Part shown: positions 33,901-62,465 of the stretch, in pieces
Position numbering within the stretch: position 1 is the stretch's first letter
Layout: every line of letters begins with the position of its first letter
Program-made: the position numbers and the translations under genes
Notes under the pieces: generated by a model
Told to the model about the DNA's origin: nothing
What the model saw: the letters and a program-made list of their open reading frames with translations, nothing else
Databases searched by the model: none
Origin: Fratercula arctica
Taxonomy: Eukaryota > Chordata > Aves > Charadriiformes > Alcidae
Reading direction: 5' to 3'
Length of the DNA stretch: 64,000 nt
Assembly (NCBI GenBank): GCA_947846985.1
Contig: CANTUZ010000006.1
Location: 51,864,707 to 51,928,706, forward strand

Positions 33901-36900
33901 AGTGACCTGGGTCATAATAGAAGTCTACTTCGTCTAGCTGCAGGATCGGGGGGGAGAACTTCTCAAAACCATCGGGGAACCTGGGAAGGCAGGAAGAGGT
34001 GAGAGATGGCCAGGAACTTCAGACACCCTGTTCCCAACCCCTGCCGGGACAACCGCTGCAACCCCCAGGTGGGAAGGAGGGCTCCCTGCCATGCACAGCC
34101 TCTGGGAACGATGGTCACAAGAAGAGGGAACAGATCAGTCTTGGCAGCCTTGGCCCCAGGAGGGAACCCAACACAAATGTGGGGGCCTGTCTGGGCTCCC
34201 TGTCAGAGTAAGGCTGGCCTGCAGGAAGGGGTGGTTGTCCCAGCCGGGACAGGACCCAGGAGGAGCTCACATCAGAAACGGAGCCGGGCACCCTCCAAGC
34301 AAGGGCTCAGGGGACACTTACTTCATGACTACCTCAGACTCCTTGTCCACAGGTTTCAGCTCTGGCCTGCAAGAAGAGGAGACGGGTAACCGAGATGCCT
34401 TGCACTGGGGGTCTGTTCCCACACCAGAAACCCAGACAGAGTCTTCAGTTCTCCAATGCCTCATCCCGGCCAAAGCCTCTGGACCAGAGACAGAGCACCC
34501 AAAGCCCAAACCATCCCGGTATCACCCAGGCACCTTCAGAACCCCCATTCACCATCCCCTCCCTGCCTCCAGAGAGGAGCAGGACAGGCACTCACAGCTT
34601 CTCCAGCAGCTTGAGCTTGCTCTGCACTTGGGATGCCCGGTTGGCATTGTAGCGAAAGCGGTCAATGAAAACCTACAAGAGACAAAAGCATCAGCACGCT
34701 GCAGGTCCTCTTCAGCCCCAGCCATCCCGCTCTGTTGCCAAGCCTCCTGCAACAACAAAGACACGTCCATGGGTCACTGAAAGGCCAAACAGCAGCAAAA
34801 ACTCCAAGAGCAGAGATTAGTGGAAGCAGGGAGGCTTGGGGGGTTCACTAGAAGCATGGAGAGTGGGACAAGGCTGGGAGAAGAGCGTTGCAGCACTACT
34901 GGTGACTTCTCCTAGTACCTGGATGTGCTCGCGGTACTGCTGCTGGGCTTCGTACTCTCGCTGCTGGTTCTTCAGCCGTTCCTCCTTGATCTTCATGAAG
35001 TTCTCAAAGTCCCCGCGGTACGTATCCAGACGCTGCGAGTGCAGGTGGATGATGTCCGTGGCCACCGCATTCAGGAAGTTCCTGTCGTGGGACACCACGA
35101 GGATAGTCGACTGCCAGGTCTGGAGGAGACAGCAAGAGGGAGGCCTGAGCATCATCAAGCCAGAGCGCAGGGCTTGTTCCCACCACCCAGCAAGGTGAGA
35201 CACCAGCCTGGAGGACATCTCCGTCCCTCGCTCTGTCCCGGGGCTTCCTGGCCACCCCCTACCTGCAGGTAGGTCTCCAGCCACAAAATGGCCCTCACGT
35301 CCAGCATGTTTGTTGGCTCTGAGAGAAGGGAAAGAGGCAGGGAGGTCAGGAGGGATGGGGACGGCTAGATTGTGCTTTTTTACACAGGAAAGGCTAGAGA
35401 TCAGCATCATGGAGGAAGAGACCCTGCGTGGGGACCTGACTCCGCAGCCGAGGGGACTCACGCCTGTAGGGTGCGCTGAGGCGGGGGGATCTGGGGGCCG
35501 AGGCTCGGACGGGGATGCTCCCCCCACCCCTCACTGGTACCTGGGCACTGGTGCCCAGCGGCAGCACCTCACACAAACCCTCCAGCCAGGGTGGGCACCC
35601 GCCATGGAGCCAGCCCAGTGCCGGGGTCACCCCCTGCGGAGAAGGGACCCCTGAGTCAGGACGGCAGCCAGGGCCCATGGCAGGGCCGGGCGAGGGAAAG
35701 GGACTGCTTGGGGTGCAACGACAGGCAGAGACCCCAGCTGGGGCATGGGGCAGAGCTCTGCTGAGCGCCGTGCAGGCAGCCGCCCCAGCACTTCCCCGCA
35801 GCGCCCACAGCCCTGCCAGCACCGCCCCGTCACGCAGGGCTATTTTGGGCGGGCAGCTAAAGGCCACAGCGTGTTCCCAACCCCAGCAAGGGCACAGGCA
35901 GGCCCGGCCGTGGAGTCGGAGGGGACTCACGGTATCAACTTACCATCCAGCAGAAGGAGATCTGGCCTAGGAAAAACAAGACATGGGTATCAGAACCAAA
36001 AAGAGCACAGGGTCAGTGCGGAGCACGTTTCACCGCACACATGGAGCTGTGATGCCTCCAATGCTCTGCACCCACAGAGCCAAGAGGAGCCCCAGGCAGC
36101 ACCCCTGCACCTCGCAGCACGGACCCCATGGCATGAAGGCCTGGACACCAACCTGGCAAACAGGGCTCTGGCTAAGGCCAGCCTCATTCTCCAGCCTCCG
36201 GAAAACTCTCTGAGGAGAGAAGAGGTTGCAGAGAGGGGTTACTGTTTAACACAGAACAACTCTGCGTTCGCCTGCCAGGCTCCCTGCTCCCCTGCTGCCG
36301 TTTCAGCTCTGCTGTCACCCTGAGACTGCGTATCCCTGCAGAGACCTCGGGCACAGCACAAGAACCATGGTCCAGCAGGCAGGTGGCTTGGCTCCCTCAG
36401 GGCAGGAGACTGCATTGGAAGGGCAGGGACTGACCTTCACCCTTCCCCAGGGCTCCCCTCCCTCACAGCCACAGCGGTGCCCGGGGGGCTCGCCAGCAGC
36501 GGCGTCTCCCCAGACCTGTTTCTGTCTCAATACCCAGAACCTGGAGACTTACTTGGTTGTCTGTTGTTGCATCTTTGCATTAAATCCCAGCCCGGCGAGA
36601 ATGACGGATGCCCTGGGGAAAAGGAGAGGGAACTGGAACACAGCTACAGCATCCAGCCGCAGAGCACAGTCTGAGGTCCTGGACTCACGGTCACCACGGG
36701 GACCCTGCTGCACGGTTTAAGGCCATTCTGGCACAAGAAAACTTCCCTGCATGCCCAAGAGCAGCACTTGGCTGGGAAATGCAGCCCAAGAGAGCACAGC
36801 ATCCACATGAAGTCCTAGATTTGCAAGAAGCTTTCAGCTCTTTGGCCAGGGAGAGAGTCACTACCACCAACATCCCAGAAAAATTCCCCAGACCACCAGG

Positions 36901-39900
36901 AACCTGAGGAAGTCTGAGAGGAGCAGCAGCAACAATGCCAGTCATTTGGGGCCAAAAATCTCCCTCCAGCTTCAGGGGGAAGCTCGACTACTCCTAGCCC
37001 AGCAGAACTGTGACAGAAGAAGAGATGAGGAGCAGCAGGGAGAGCACTGTGTCCCCACAGGCTGGATCCCAGGGCCACAGCATCACCCTTCCATGCCCCA
37101 TACCACTGCCCACGCCAACAAACAGCGGTGCCCGCAGGGCTGTCTCACCTTGCTGGGGCCTTGTCTGCCTCAATCTCCTCCAGCTTCGTGTAGATCTCTG
37201 ACAGCCTGGCACCTTCTGTCCCTTCTCCCCTGGGGCAGGACAAAGAGGAGCATGTGGGACTGACAAGGGTTAGGGTTTGGATGCTGGTGGAGGCTGATCT
37301 CCCCAAGCAAGAGGTAGCCCAGCCCCGCTGGAGCCCTCCATTTAAAGGGAGAGACCTCAGAATGAGACCTCGTGGTCCAGAAGCCACAGAAGGGCTGGAA
37401 ACCCACCACCACCATCTCACCTGCTGGCATTAATCTTATCCGTCAGATCCCTCTCCTCCTGCAGCAGGCTCTCGCGAGTGGTATCACACTCCAGCACACT
37501 CTGCAGCACTGGCGTCTCATCCCCTGCCACCTCCTGCTCCACATGGAGGATGCTGATGTGCGAGGGGATGCGCAGGCTCCGGCTGGCGATCATCTTCAGC
37601 AGCGTGGTCTTCCCCAGCCCGTTCCTGCCCACCAGCCCATAGCGTCGTCCAAACGCCAGGTTCAGGTCTGCTCCTGCCAGTAGGACACTAAAGCAAGGGA
37701 ACAGGAGGGTCAGGGCTGCCCCACGGAAAGGGAAATAACGAGCAGCCGCCTGCCCCAAGCATATTTCAGGCTGTGCTGGGGCCACACAACCATCACAGAC
37801 TTCTCCGGCCCAAAGCCAATGGGGTCAGGTGCCCACCTTGCTTTCTCACCCTTCCTGCGCCCTCTGTCACTTCCCACCACTCTCCAGACCAGTCTCAGTG
37901 ACCCAAAGCCCAGCCAAGATCTGTCCCACCTCCCCACCCGCACTCACCGCTCACCGAAGGACACATCGAAGTTCTCGATGCGCACATCATACGACTTGTT
38001 CTTGCCTGATGACTCCATGCGAGTCTCCTTCTTGCTGGCAGCTTGGCTGGCAGACGCCTCCTCAAGGACCCTGGGGGCAGGCAGAAGACAAGAGAAGAGG
38101 GCTCAACCGTAAAGCTCTGGTACAGCCAGATCCCAGCCACGCTCAGCAGAGCGGGACGGGGATGCTTGAGGCGCCCTCCGTACTCACAGAGGGCCAGATG
38201 TCTTCAGGGAATCCCGCTCCATCCTCTTGTCCTGCTTGGCTTTCAGCCTGGCTTCTGCCTTCTCCAGTTTCTTGGCATTCACCATCTGGGGCACAAAGCA
38301 GAGAGTTTAAAGAAGAGAAAGCATCTTCAGCAAAAGTACCAAAAACCCAATGCCAGGAGGCAGGACATGGGAATTGGGACAGATTCAAGTGCATTTTGAA
38401 GAAGCTAATCAGGCCAGGACATCACTTCAGGAACGAAGTCCTAAATCAGCTGCTCACACACAACGGTTCTGCCTTAGCAAGGCAGAGGGTTTGGCTGACC
38501 CTAATGTACATCCAGTTTCTCTAGTTCCAGGGACCTGGGTCAGCCAAGTCGCTTCAACAGCAGCAACCTGCTACCCCTGTGCCTCCTCTGCTAGACCCTA
38601 CGCCCACCCTTGTTCTGGACCACCAGCCACGTTAAACTTTAGCCAGTTTGGAACAAACTCGGCTTACGCAGTGGATCAATCAAGACAGAGACAAAAAGCA
38701 TTTAATTAAACCTGAAGGCAAGAAGGAGCCAAGCGTTTTAACCTGGCCTCTGGTCTTGGCCAGGCTCTCAGCCCACTCCAGCTTATTCCTGTGTCAAGTC
38801 AAATATTTGTGGCTGACCAAGAACACTCCTAGGTATTTCTAGGCAACTCTACAGCCAGTGGAGCACGTTACAGCCCTGCATGCTAGACTGAAGAGCGTCT
38901 TGTTACTGGAGTTGTGACCCCGTACCTACAGACAGACTGAGTCACTCTGTAAACTATACTGAGCTCCCTGAATCTCCCTGTAAGACATGTTCTCCAGAAC
39001 TTGAGAGGCCTCCTCTGAATCGTCTCCAATTTTTCTGAAGATTCTTTTTGACTTGCAGACATGGGAGCCAGAAAGCAAACCCAGCAGCAACAACTCCAGC
39101 GCCAAAACCAGCAACAGCTGCCAGCTTTTGCTTAAGACTCCCTTTCAGACACATGGAGAATGCGATAGGTCTCAGCTTCCTGGCGAGGGGTTCTCATCCT
39201 CAACTCGTTACCCCAGGAAGGGAGAGCTCTACAAGACACCAGCCTGGTAGAGAGACTGCCCACCCGGTACAGCAACTGCCGTCCTTGCTCTGCAGATGCA
39301 CAACCGCTTCTCCCCATACTCAGACTTCGGCACATCCAACGCAGAGGGCAGGCCAGGTCCCTCTTGGGCAGCTACGCCTGTCATTGGCAAAGATGTTCCG
39401 AATTCCTCCAGATCACAGACCATAACCGCTTCCAGACCTCTCCACTCCTGATCTTATTTCTCAAACCAGGACAACCCACAGCCATTTTTAAAGCTGGGCT
39501 TAAAACCTCCCCGCAGCAGCTCTCTGGAAAACAGCTGCTCCGTGCTAGCTCCGTGCTAATTCCGCACCTGTAACATCCAACATCTAATCATTAGCCAGGA
39601 TTTTATCTCTCATTGCATATGGGAAGACGCCATCCTCAATTAGCTGTAGAGGCTATTCCTCAATTGGCCTTGCTGTAGAGGCCAAAGGTCCTTGTGAAAG
39701 TCAGAGAAGCTGCACTCTGAGCACCACCACTGCATCATCCACACTTTGAAGCTCATTAAAAAGTTATAGCAAAATAGAACTCATCAAATTAATAAGCCGT
39801 TAACTCTTGTTGAGCCTCTTCACCACAGCAAGGTCAAGTTTCCCAAATTACACTGAACCTGATGAGAAGGAGCAGTACCCCTGCTGCTGTGTCCCTGCCC

Positions 39901-40998
39901 ACAACGACTGCCCATCCCGGCTGCCCTCCGGGGGCGAGGTGGCCGGAGCAGGGTAGGACACCTGCAGCCCCACGCATTAGTTGCTCCCACCTTATCTGCT
40001 GGCTTAGGAACACGGGGATGGCCCCCACTCACCGAGGTCTGGCCTCTCTTCAGCAGCAGCCCCGGCAGCAGGTCCGTGCTAGCGTCTCCTGCAAGAAGAC
40101 GTTGTGTTGGGTTGCGCTGATGATCCCGTGCTCCAGGGAGACCCCACCAAGAGCTGCCTTAAGGACTGCTCATGACCAGGCAGGACTGCCCCTCTCCCAG
40201 GGGGACCAAAGGGTGGCTCCTCTCCTTCCACCCCTGCTTGCCCTGCAGCAGCCAGGTGCTGCTGGCCACAGCTCAGCAGCAGGAAGAGAAAGCGGGGTGC
40301 AGCTGTGAGGAGGAGCCCAGGGGCGCAGGGAACCGCTCCCCGAGGCCCAGCGAGCACACACTCAACACCCCGGGCCCATCCTCGGCGCCGGCACCCCGAC
40401 AGCGGGATGGGAGCTGCTGGGGGGGGACGGTGTGTGGATGGGGGTCTCCGGGGGGTGTCACTCACCGTATCCATCGGTGATCTGGGAGAGCTGGATGGGG
40501 GCGTCCAGCAGCACCTGGCTGCAGCGCTGGGCCCGGCCCTCGTCCCTGCGGGAGAGGAGGAAGAGGGTGAGGGGGACCGGGGGGTGAGGGGTCCGGGGGG
40601 CTGGGGGGAGGCCCTTACAGCTGCAGAGTGTTGAAGAGACGCTGGCAGATGTCCCTGATGGCGCCCTCGTCCTTGGCATCCTGTGACACCTCACGCAGCA
40701 GCTCCCCCACCGCCTCCACCAGCTCGTCCACCGACTCGAAGTCGGCCCCGTCGCCGTGCAGGATCCCTGCGGGCACAGGGACACCGCCATGCACACCCCG
40801 CCGCTGTCGCGACGGACGGCCGCCTGTCGCGACGCGGCCGGCAGGGGGCACCCGCCTGCTCCCCCTCCCCTGGCCGCCTGTCGCGACATGCGGCGGAGCG
40901 AGAGGCCCGTCGCGCCGCCGCTCACCCGTCACGTAAGCGAAGACCTCGCCGTCCAGATCGGGGAACTCGCTGCGGAGGATGTCGGCGCAGGAGGCCAT
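30956..40998 (-). CDS. ABCF3: ABCF3, ATP-binding cassette subfamily F member 3
   Basis: Twenty-one exons: 40926-40998, 40619-40766, 40466-40545, 40033-40088, 38188-38285, 37948-38070, 37421-37687, 37149-37229, 36553-36612, 36153-36209, 35944-35966, 35263-35318, 34919-35119, 34596-34672, 34322-34366, 33848-33980, 33138-33226, 32846-32937, 32159-32291, 31724-31811 and 30956-31114. They sum to 2139 nt, 712 residues (human 709). There are no membrane spans. Two ATPase cassettes are complete: Walker A GRNGLGKTT (K219), signature FSGGWRMRLA (about 331), Walker B LLLLDEPTN (D355); then GENGAGKST (K534), LSGGQKSR (about 614) and YILDEPTNHLD (D638). The N-terminus MASCADILRSEFPDLDGEVF and C-terminal FRKEGFL match human. 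ABCF proteins are soluble, GCN20-related and act with ribosomes or translation; mammalian ABCF3 is also linked to antiviral response. Exon 11 is only 23 nt. Confidence 0.96.
33560..33840 (+). mobile_element. CR1 LINE 3' fragment in ABCF3 intron 16
   Basis: A degenerate plus-strand CR1 3' end. The reading TLFSEVPSDR..GNRHK matches the CR1 C-terminal [15 protein letters not shown] seen intact at the right end of this window. It is followed by GGATCTCCCAAGGTCCCTT and ends in the CR1-type TTATTCTGCAACTC tail. It is antisense to ABCF3. Its 3' end reaches the last intronic bases before the exon 16 donor (33841-33847). Confidence 0.75.
38905..39085 (-). mobile_element. Old CR1 LINE fragment in ABCF3 intron 4
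   Basis: On the minus strand the segment reads as a decayed CR1 reverse-transcriptase tail: FWLPCLQVKKNLQKNWRRF resembles the CR1 block FWAP..KD...LERVQ, and the nucleotide run CAGAAAAATTGGAGACGATT and the later TGGAGAACATGTCTTACAGG follow the family order. It is too diverged to assign a subfamily. The rest of this 1.7-kb intron (38286-40032) shows nothing I recognise. Confidence 0.5.
40805..40887. promoter_or_regulatory. ABCF3: Three TGTCGCGAC motifs in ABCF3 intron 1
   Basis: The palindromic core TCGCGA occurs at 40807-40812, 40827-40832 and 40881-40886. Each is part of TGTCGCGAC, and two are in a longer shared GGCCGCCTGTCGCGAC. They lie just downstream of the first coding exon in the CpG island. 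The core resembles the TCGCGA half of the CpG-promoter element bound by BANP-type factors. Function is inferred from motif density only. Confidence 0.4.
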
Positions 40999-41340
40999 GG
41001 CGGGGCGCAGCGCGGCCCGGCCGCCGCCGGCAGCCCGGACCCGCGCAGGGGCGGAAGGCCCGGCGCGCGCGCGGGCTGCCGGGAAGGAGGCGGGCGGCCG
41101 CCATGCGCGCGGGGGCCGCCGGGAAGCGGAGTGCGGGAGCGCGCGGGGACGCCTCTGGGCCCTGGCGGTGGCAGGGCCCGGCCGGGGCGGCGGGAGCCGC
41201 CTGTCCCCTCCCCACCTCCCGAGGGACCCTCCTCCCCCCGGCAGCGCCGGCATCGCGGGAAGCCAAAGCGGCGCCTGCTCCTCACCCCCACCAGCCACGG
41301 GCCGCCCAGGCCCCGCCGCCTCCCGCCCCCCACAGAGCAG
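40999..41340 (-). promoter_or_regulatory. ABCF3: CpG promoter of ABCF3
   Basis: CpG-dense, TATA-less DNA directly upstream of the ABCF3 start codon, ending where AT-richer AP2M1 3' UTR sequence begins. About 370 bp separate the ABCF3 ATG from the AP2M1 polyadenylation signal, so AP2M1 transcripts end inside or beside this promoter. Confidence 0.6.
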
Positions 41341-41368
41341 CACGGGCAGCCGTCTCCGTTCTACATAC

Positions 41369-41374
41369 TTTATT
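41369..41374 (-). terminator. AP2M1: Polyadenylation signal of AP2M1
   Basis: AATAAA on the minus strand, 930 nt after the AP2M1 stop codon, with AT-rich flanks. It gives a 3' UTR of about 0.95 kb (41,350-42,304). ABCF3 starts less than 400 bp downstream in the same direction. Confidence 0.75.
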
Positions 41375-42304
41375 AGATTGAGAGCTGGACAAATCACAAG
41401 GTGTACAAAATGGAGACCACACTACCAGAAGCGGGGCTGTGGGCAGCAGCAGCATTGCAACGGCCCAGAAGCAGTGGGTGGCGGTGCAGCGAGGGGGGCT
41501 CTCGCTGCAACTGCATCTCGGTCCCTAGGACAGCCCCCGCCGCACCCTGACAGGGCTCAGCCTGACCCGCGCACCCCAGGACAGGGGGGCTGCACTTCCG
41601 CTTGGTTTGGAAAGGAGACACTGGCTGGAGCTAGCAGGAGGCACGGGCAAGTGCTCCAAGGACCCGAAATGCTGTGCCACCCACATACACACCAGCAAGA
41701 GTCTAAACCCTCATCCTTCCTGCGGCAGGACTCTATACTGACAACTTTGCAAGAAATATTAAGGTGATGGTGAGGTGCGGTGAGCCCACCATCTCCCCTG
41801 GCAGGGGCCGATATACTCACCACCCCGGGCATTTCAGACTGGTCAGCAACATCTACCACAACAGCAATAGCTAGTACAGAAGCCAGGGTAACTTCAACTC
41901 AGATTTGTCCAGTCTATGTTTAGGTCTATTCTACGAGTACATATGCACAAGAACTTCAAAAATACTAGGATATGATGCAAGTAGTGAGACACCAACAGAA
42001 GAGGAGTTTAATGGTGGACGTTCCCTAGAAAGATCACGAGAGGATGGGAGTTAGACTAGCCCTTGCGCACCCTGGGACGGGGAGCGGGAGGCTGACACCA
42101 CCCCTGTACACAACGGGGTTCTGAACTTCATCTGCAGCCCAGGTGGTAACTGGGCACAGGCAGGTGAGTCCGCTCCCAAGGTGAGCTGCAGGGTCTTCCA
42201 ATCTGCGTAGAGGGGCCAGGCAGATGTTTTCTCTGAATGTAGTTGAAGACTGAGGAGAGGCAGAGGATGGCTTGGAGAAGAGGGAGCCCACTAGCCTGCT
42301 GGGG

Positions 42305-58117
<15,813 letters not shown>

Positions 58118-58126
58118 GATGGAACT

Positions 58127-58144
58127 TTAGTCTTCTCTTCCCAT
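58127..58144 (-). other. AP2M1: Five-codon upstream ORF in the AP2M1 5' UTR
   Basis: ATG GGA AGA GAA GAC TAA encodes MGRED and stops 9 nt before the AP2M1 start codon, within the same exon. The context of its ATG (aacATGG) is fair. Such a short uORF close to the main start can reduce or tune reinitiation. No expression evidence is available from sequence. Confidence 0.6.
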
Positions 58145-58158
58145 GTTGCTTAAGACCT

Positions 58159-61100
58159 GAAGCAGGAGAGGGCATATATCAGTAGGCTGCATGGCAACAG
58201 GCAGTACAGCGCACAGACTTTGACACGTGCTGGCTATTAGCCAGGACACAGACACCTTTTGTCACACACATCCTTAACCAGAAGACAATTCTGTCAATAC
58301 CTGTGGTGGTAAGGACCTGACAGCACACATCTTTGTGCCACAGGAATAACAAGCTCCAGCAGATTGCGGGGAGGGAGAAGCAGAGGGCACGCTCAAGAGA
58401 TGTTCCTGAGAGTCTGATGGTGTGGGTACCATCGTGATACCTGGCCAGCCTCACACATGGCTGAGGCCCAGTAGGGCAGCCAGAGACTCAAGAGCAGCTC
58501 AGATGCTGGAAGCAGCTGCCTGCCTCGTGCTTTCATCCTGGAGAGGAGAGTACGGAGCACCTTACTTATAAAAGACTATTAGAGCCAGCGTTTTGCTTTG
58601 GAGAGGAGGGAAGTAGCCTTGTTTTTGCAGTTATAGATTATACTTTTTGATCTGCTGGGATTTTATATGGAAAACTGTGTGTTCCCAATGCACAGTACAG
58701 ACTCTATGTACCACAACAGACCTAAGCCCTAACTACATGCCAGTCTCTCCAGATCAGCATCCCCTCATGTTTGCTGCAGAAACCTCAGGGACACACCGTA
58801 ACAAGGACTCAGTCAGGAAGCCCACCGGCAACCAACTGCCTTGTTCCAGACCAAAGGAGCCACCGCAGGAATCCTGACCAAGGCCCAGCTGAGCTCCTTC
58901 CCAAGCTTAGGTCTAGTGAGTACGTACAGCCATCATGGATCCTCTACCACACGAGGCTCTGAACGTGACTGCAACTGGTAGCCAGGACTGAAGCTTAAAA
59001 TTATCACTGAAATAGATGCAGGCTTACTTCTTATTGCACTCATCAGCATGGATGGATCAAGCCTCAAGTATTAGTGGTACCTGGCCTATCCCATGAATGT
59101 GAGAAAAAACACAGGCCTGAAGCTACAAGCAAATCAAAGACCCTTCATTTCTACTATAAAGCATCTATCTCCCCAATGACTGAGATACAAATCAAATGCA
59201 ACTCATAGTTAAGTCTTTTTGCACGCAGTTCGCACAAGCGTCTGAGATGTCACCAAGCCTATCACTGTACAGCAGGGGGTTCTTAGCAGCAAGTACACCT
59301 TGGTTTATTACCACTTTTATATAGTTTTTATACAGACATGTTACAGCCTTTGCTGATCCCAAGGAGCAGCACCGAGTTACACTTTGGAGTCCAAACTGAG
59401 AGCAGTCTGGCCACAAGATGCCATTGGAGTGGGAGATCTCAACCACAGCCCACTTTAACTGGAGGCTAGTGTCTCAGAAGTTACGCTCTTAAACTGCTAA
59501 TCTTCTCTTTCTTCAAAGGAAGACTGTTTTGAAGAGAGCTACAAAGCTTCTAGACATTGATGCAGAAGACAGATACTTCACCAGATCCCATTCCTGTAGT
59601 CATATGCACTCCTATTCACTCAGGTCCAAGTCCTAATACCCCCTCTAGCAACTGCTTGGTTGGCTTAGACCAGAGATAAACACTACAGGTGTGACAGAGG
59701 AAGCCTCATGACTAGTCTTAGGATGATCCCAGAGCCTCAGCTTTGGCACTGCAGAGCAGTAGATAACCAACCATCTCCACGCTGCTGTTGGGGTCAGTTA
59801 GCCTACACCCACTTGTCTGGGGTGGGTGGAGAGGATAGGGAGAGGCGAGCCTAGAGACAGATGCTGACAGTGAACTGATATGTGTTTGCTTAGGAGCACA
59901 GCAAAGACTAAGTTAACTTGACCTACCCTCAAATCACCTCAGAGGTCGGTGGGGAAAAAAAAAAAAACAAACCAAAAAAACCAGCAAAAAACCACACAGA
60001 AGCACGACACACATCAGAGGGACAAAAGGACTCCCAGGGAAGAAGCCTGGGGTATTAAGAGTAACATATCCTCTAGAAGTTATGTTCAAGAAACTAAAGT
60101 GGCTGCCTATTTGAAGGGACTACTGCAGACCTCAGTTCTGGGCTAGAACAAGATTTACAGTGCAGCCTCTACTTTTAATTTCATAAAGACAAAAAAGAAA
60201 CTTTAAATTTCATAAGCCTTTACACCAACATTTTTAGCTACACCTGATGAGCCCTCAGAGAGTAACATTACACATATTTCTCTGCTACGGGTCTTCAGCT
60301 ACCAGATGGCTGCTTCTGCTCATTAAAAGGAAAAAGAAAAAAAGAATCCGAAAGTCAGTTGTTAAGTCAAAATAGCGAGAAATGGACGGGCAGTTTCCCC
60401 AGAGCTCAATGGTGAGCTTCCTGGCTTTTACTCACACATTCTGCTGGCTGAGTGTCTCTGGCTATTAACAGGCTGCCTCCTGTCACTTGTCAGTGCCTTC
60501 ATGTGGTACTGTCATCAACGTTTTTTGATTTCTGAGACTCCAGCTCACACAGAATAGGTTTTCAAATGTTTTTCTTCCACTACCATTAGTGACACTTCAT
60601 AACTTCAGGACACAAGTATTTAATTTACGTGCAGGATAAAACTCTGCAACCAACCTATTAAGACAGAGGCAGCACCCAGTCTGAGACTCCAGTGCAGCTA
60701 CGGAGCAGGAAAAGCTTCTGTAGCTGCTCAGGGTCCCACACAGAGGGCTGAGACCACACAGTGCAGCTGGCAGCAAGGCCACCACCCTGAGACAATCCTG
60801 TTGGTCAACAGAACAAAACCGGATTCTCAAATTTAAGGAAGTGGCTGTACACAGACCCCTGGCTACTTACATGGAACATACATGGCCCTAACATGTGTGG
60901 CATGCTGGAGGCCACCACAAGGTAATGTGCAGGGCTACAACCCAAAATACGGAGAGTATCTGTTTGAATGTAGTTGTCCAGCAAGTCTGGCAGATACTGA
61001 AGCTGTAATTCAGCAAACATTTGAAAGGTCATTCACACAGGCCAAATGACGAAAAAAAAAAAAATTATCATTATGACAATGAAAGCAACTTGTCATCCAC

Positions 61101-62080
61101 TCTAGGAAATTCTTTCCTAATTAGTATTTTTTCATTCCAGATAAGAGACATGGATGTCTTTTCAGACTGCTACAGTGCTGGCTTCCACATTCGGATATGG
61201 ACTATTGCCACCAAAGGCGAAGACGAGCTCCTGCATCCTCTTTAAGACTCATTGTACAGAATAGTTTCCTGGAAGCTTATGTAACTGGCAAAGCTGGATC
61301 ATATGAATCCCACAAACCCTTTCCAGAAGACTCCTAGAAAGCATATCCTAATCTTAAATAATAATCTCCCTCTTGGGTTTTAATGCTGCTTAAGTTTTGT
61401 TTCACTATTTTTAGTATAAAGGAAACATCTGCTTTGATGAGCAACAGGATCAGACACACATCATACACAAGACAAAGCTTCTTGCTTAGCATGACAAGCC
61501 AATTGCTTTCTGAAAAAGCCTTGATTTGAATATTTACTACATTACTATAAAATATGTAAAAGACTGCTGACCAAGCTTTATGTTGGAAATTAAAAGCTTT
61601 CCCTTAGGAAGATCTACAAACTTTAAATGTTGATTGAGATAATGAGGCTATGCTTTCTCTTATGTTAGGTTAGAACGTATTCTGTAATAGCTTCACTTAA
61701 GTTACAGGCAAAAATATCAGCATTTTTAACTGCATCACAGTACTAGGCAGCAGAGTCAACTGCTTATCTTATATGTCAGTAAAAACATGTTAGATGGAGA
61801 GTAGATGCAGCATGATTAAAGTGCTTTTGGTTTTTAAAAAATTCTTTGTCAATGCAGAGAAATGCTAGACTTCTTTCCTACACAGATATACTGGGAGCTG
61901 AGGTCAGCCTTCAAATTTTCCACACACAGCTCCGTTAGGAGCTTCATTTGCACATTTAATAGCTACATTGGTTCACACTGCAGATCCGTTAGCTCAGGGT
62001 CTTGTCTCCAACGTCAGCAATGAAGGGACAGTCAGACAACAGTAAGGACAGGTCAAGACAACACTCCCCAGGAGATCCTC
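58159..62080 (-). other. AP2M1 5' intron sequence
   Basis: AT-rich DNA upstream of the first coding exon. There is no CpG island up to 64 kb, so the AP2M1 promoter and noncoding first exon are probably outside the window. An A-rich tract lies at about 59,954-59,990. No gene is seen. Confidence 0.4.
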
Positions 62081-62084
62081 TTGC

Positions 62085-62465
62085 AATGTCTCATTTACCT
62101 CAGAAGTCTCAATAGATCTCTTTAAAGTATTTGTCCAGCTTCCTCGTGAACATCTGCATCAGCAAGATCCCATGGCGAAAAAAAGTCTACAGTTTTATAA
62201 CCACTGTACAAAACACCCTCCTTTTTGTTTTAAGCCTGCTTTTTCTTCTTTCCCCCAGCTTTGCTTAATGGCCTCCAGTTCAAGTGCAGGAAAAAACAAT
62301 TAAGAACTTGCCCCCATATTCTACCTCCAGACCACTCAGGATTTTGCAGATCTCCATTGCCCCTTTCCCACAATGAGATGTGCCCACCTTACTCGGTTGC
62401 TCTTCGCAAGGAAGCTGCTTTATGCTTCAGTCTGTCTCAGAGCCTTCCTCTAAACATTTTCTTGC
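62085..62465 (-). mobile_element. Ancient CR1-like LINE 3' remnant
   Basis: On the minus strand the order of decayed blocks follows an old CR1-family 3' ORF end: GAGATCTGCAAAATCCTGAG, then ...GGCTTAAAACAAAAAGGAGG, a GTACAGTGGTTATAAAACTG block, and GGAAGCTGGACAAATACTTT. This corresponds to the family sequence meaning roughly LINE ORF2 C-terminus ...FKTNKRK..F..T. It is much more diverged than the neighbouring CR1 copy, so it is an older insertion. Confidence 0.5.
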
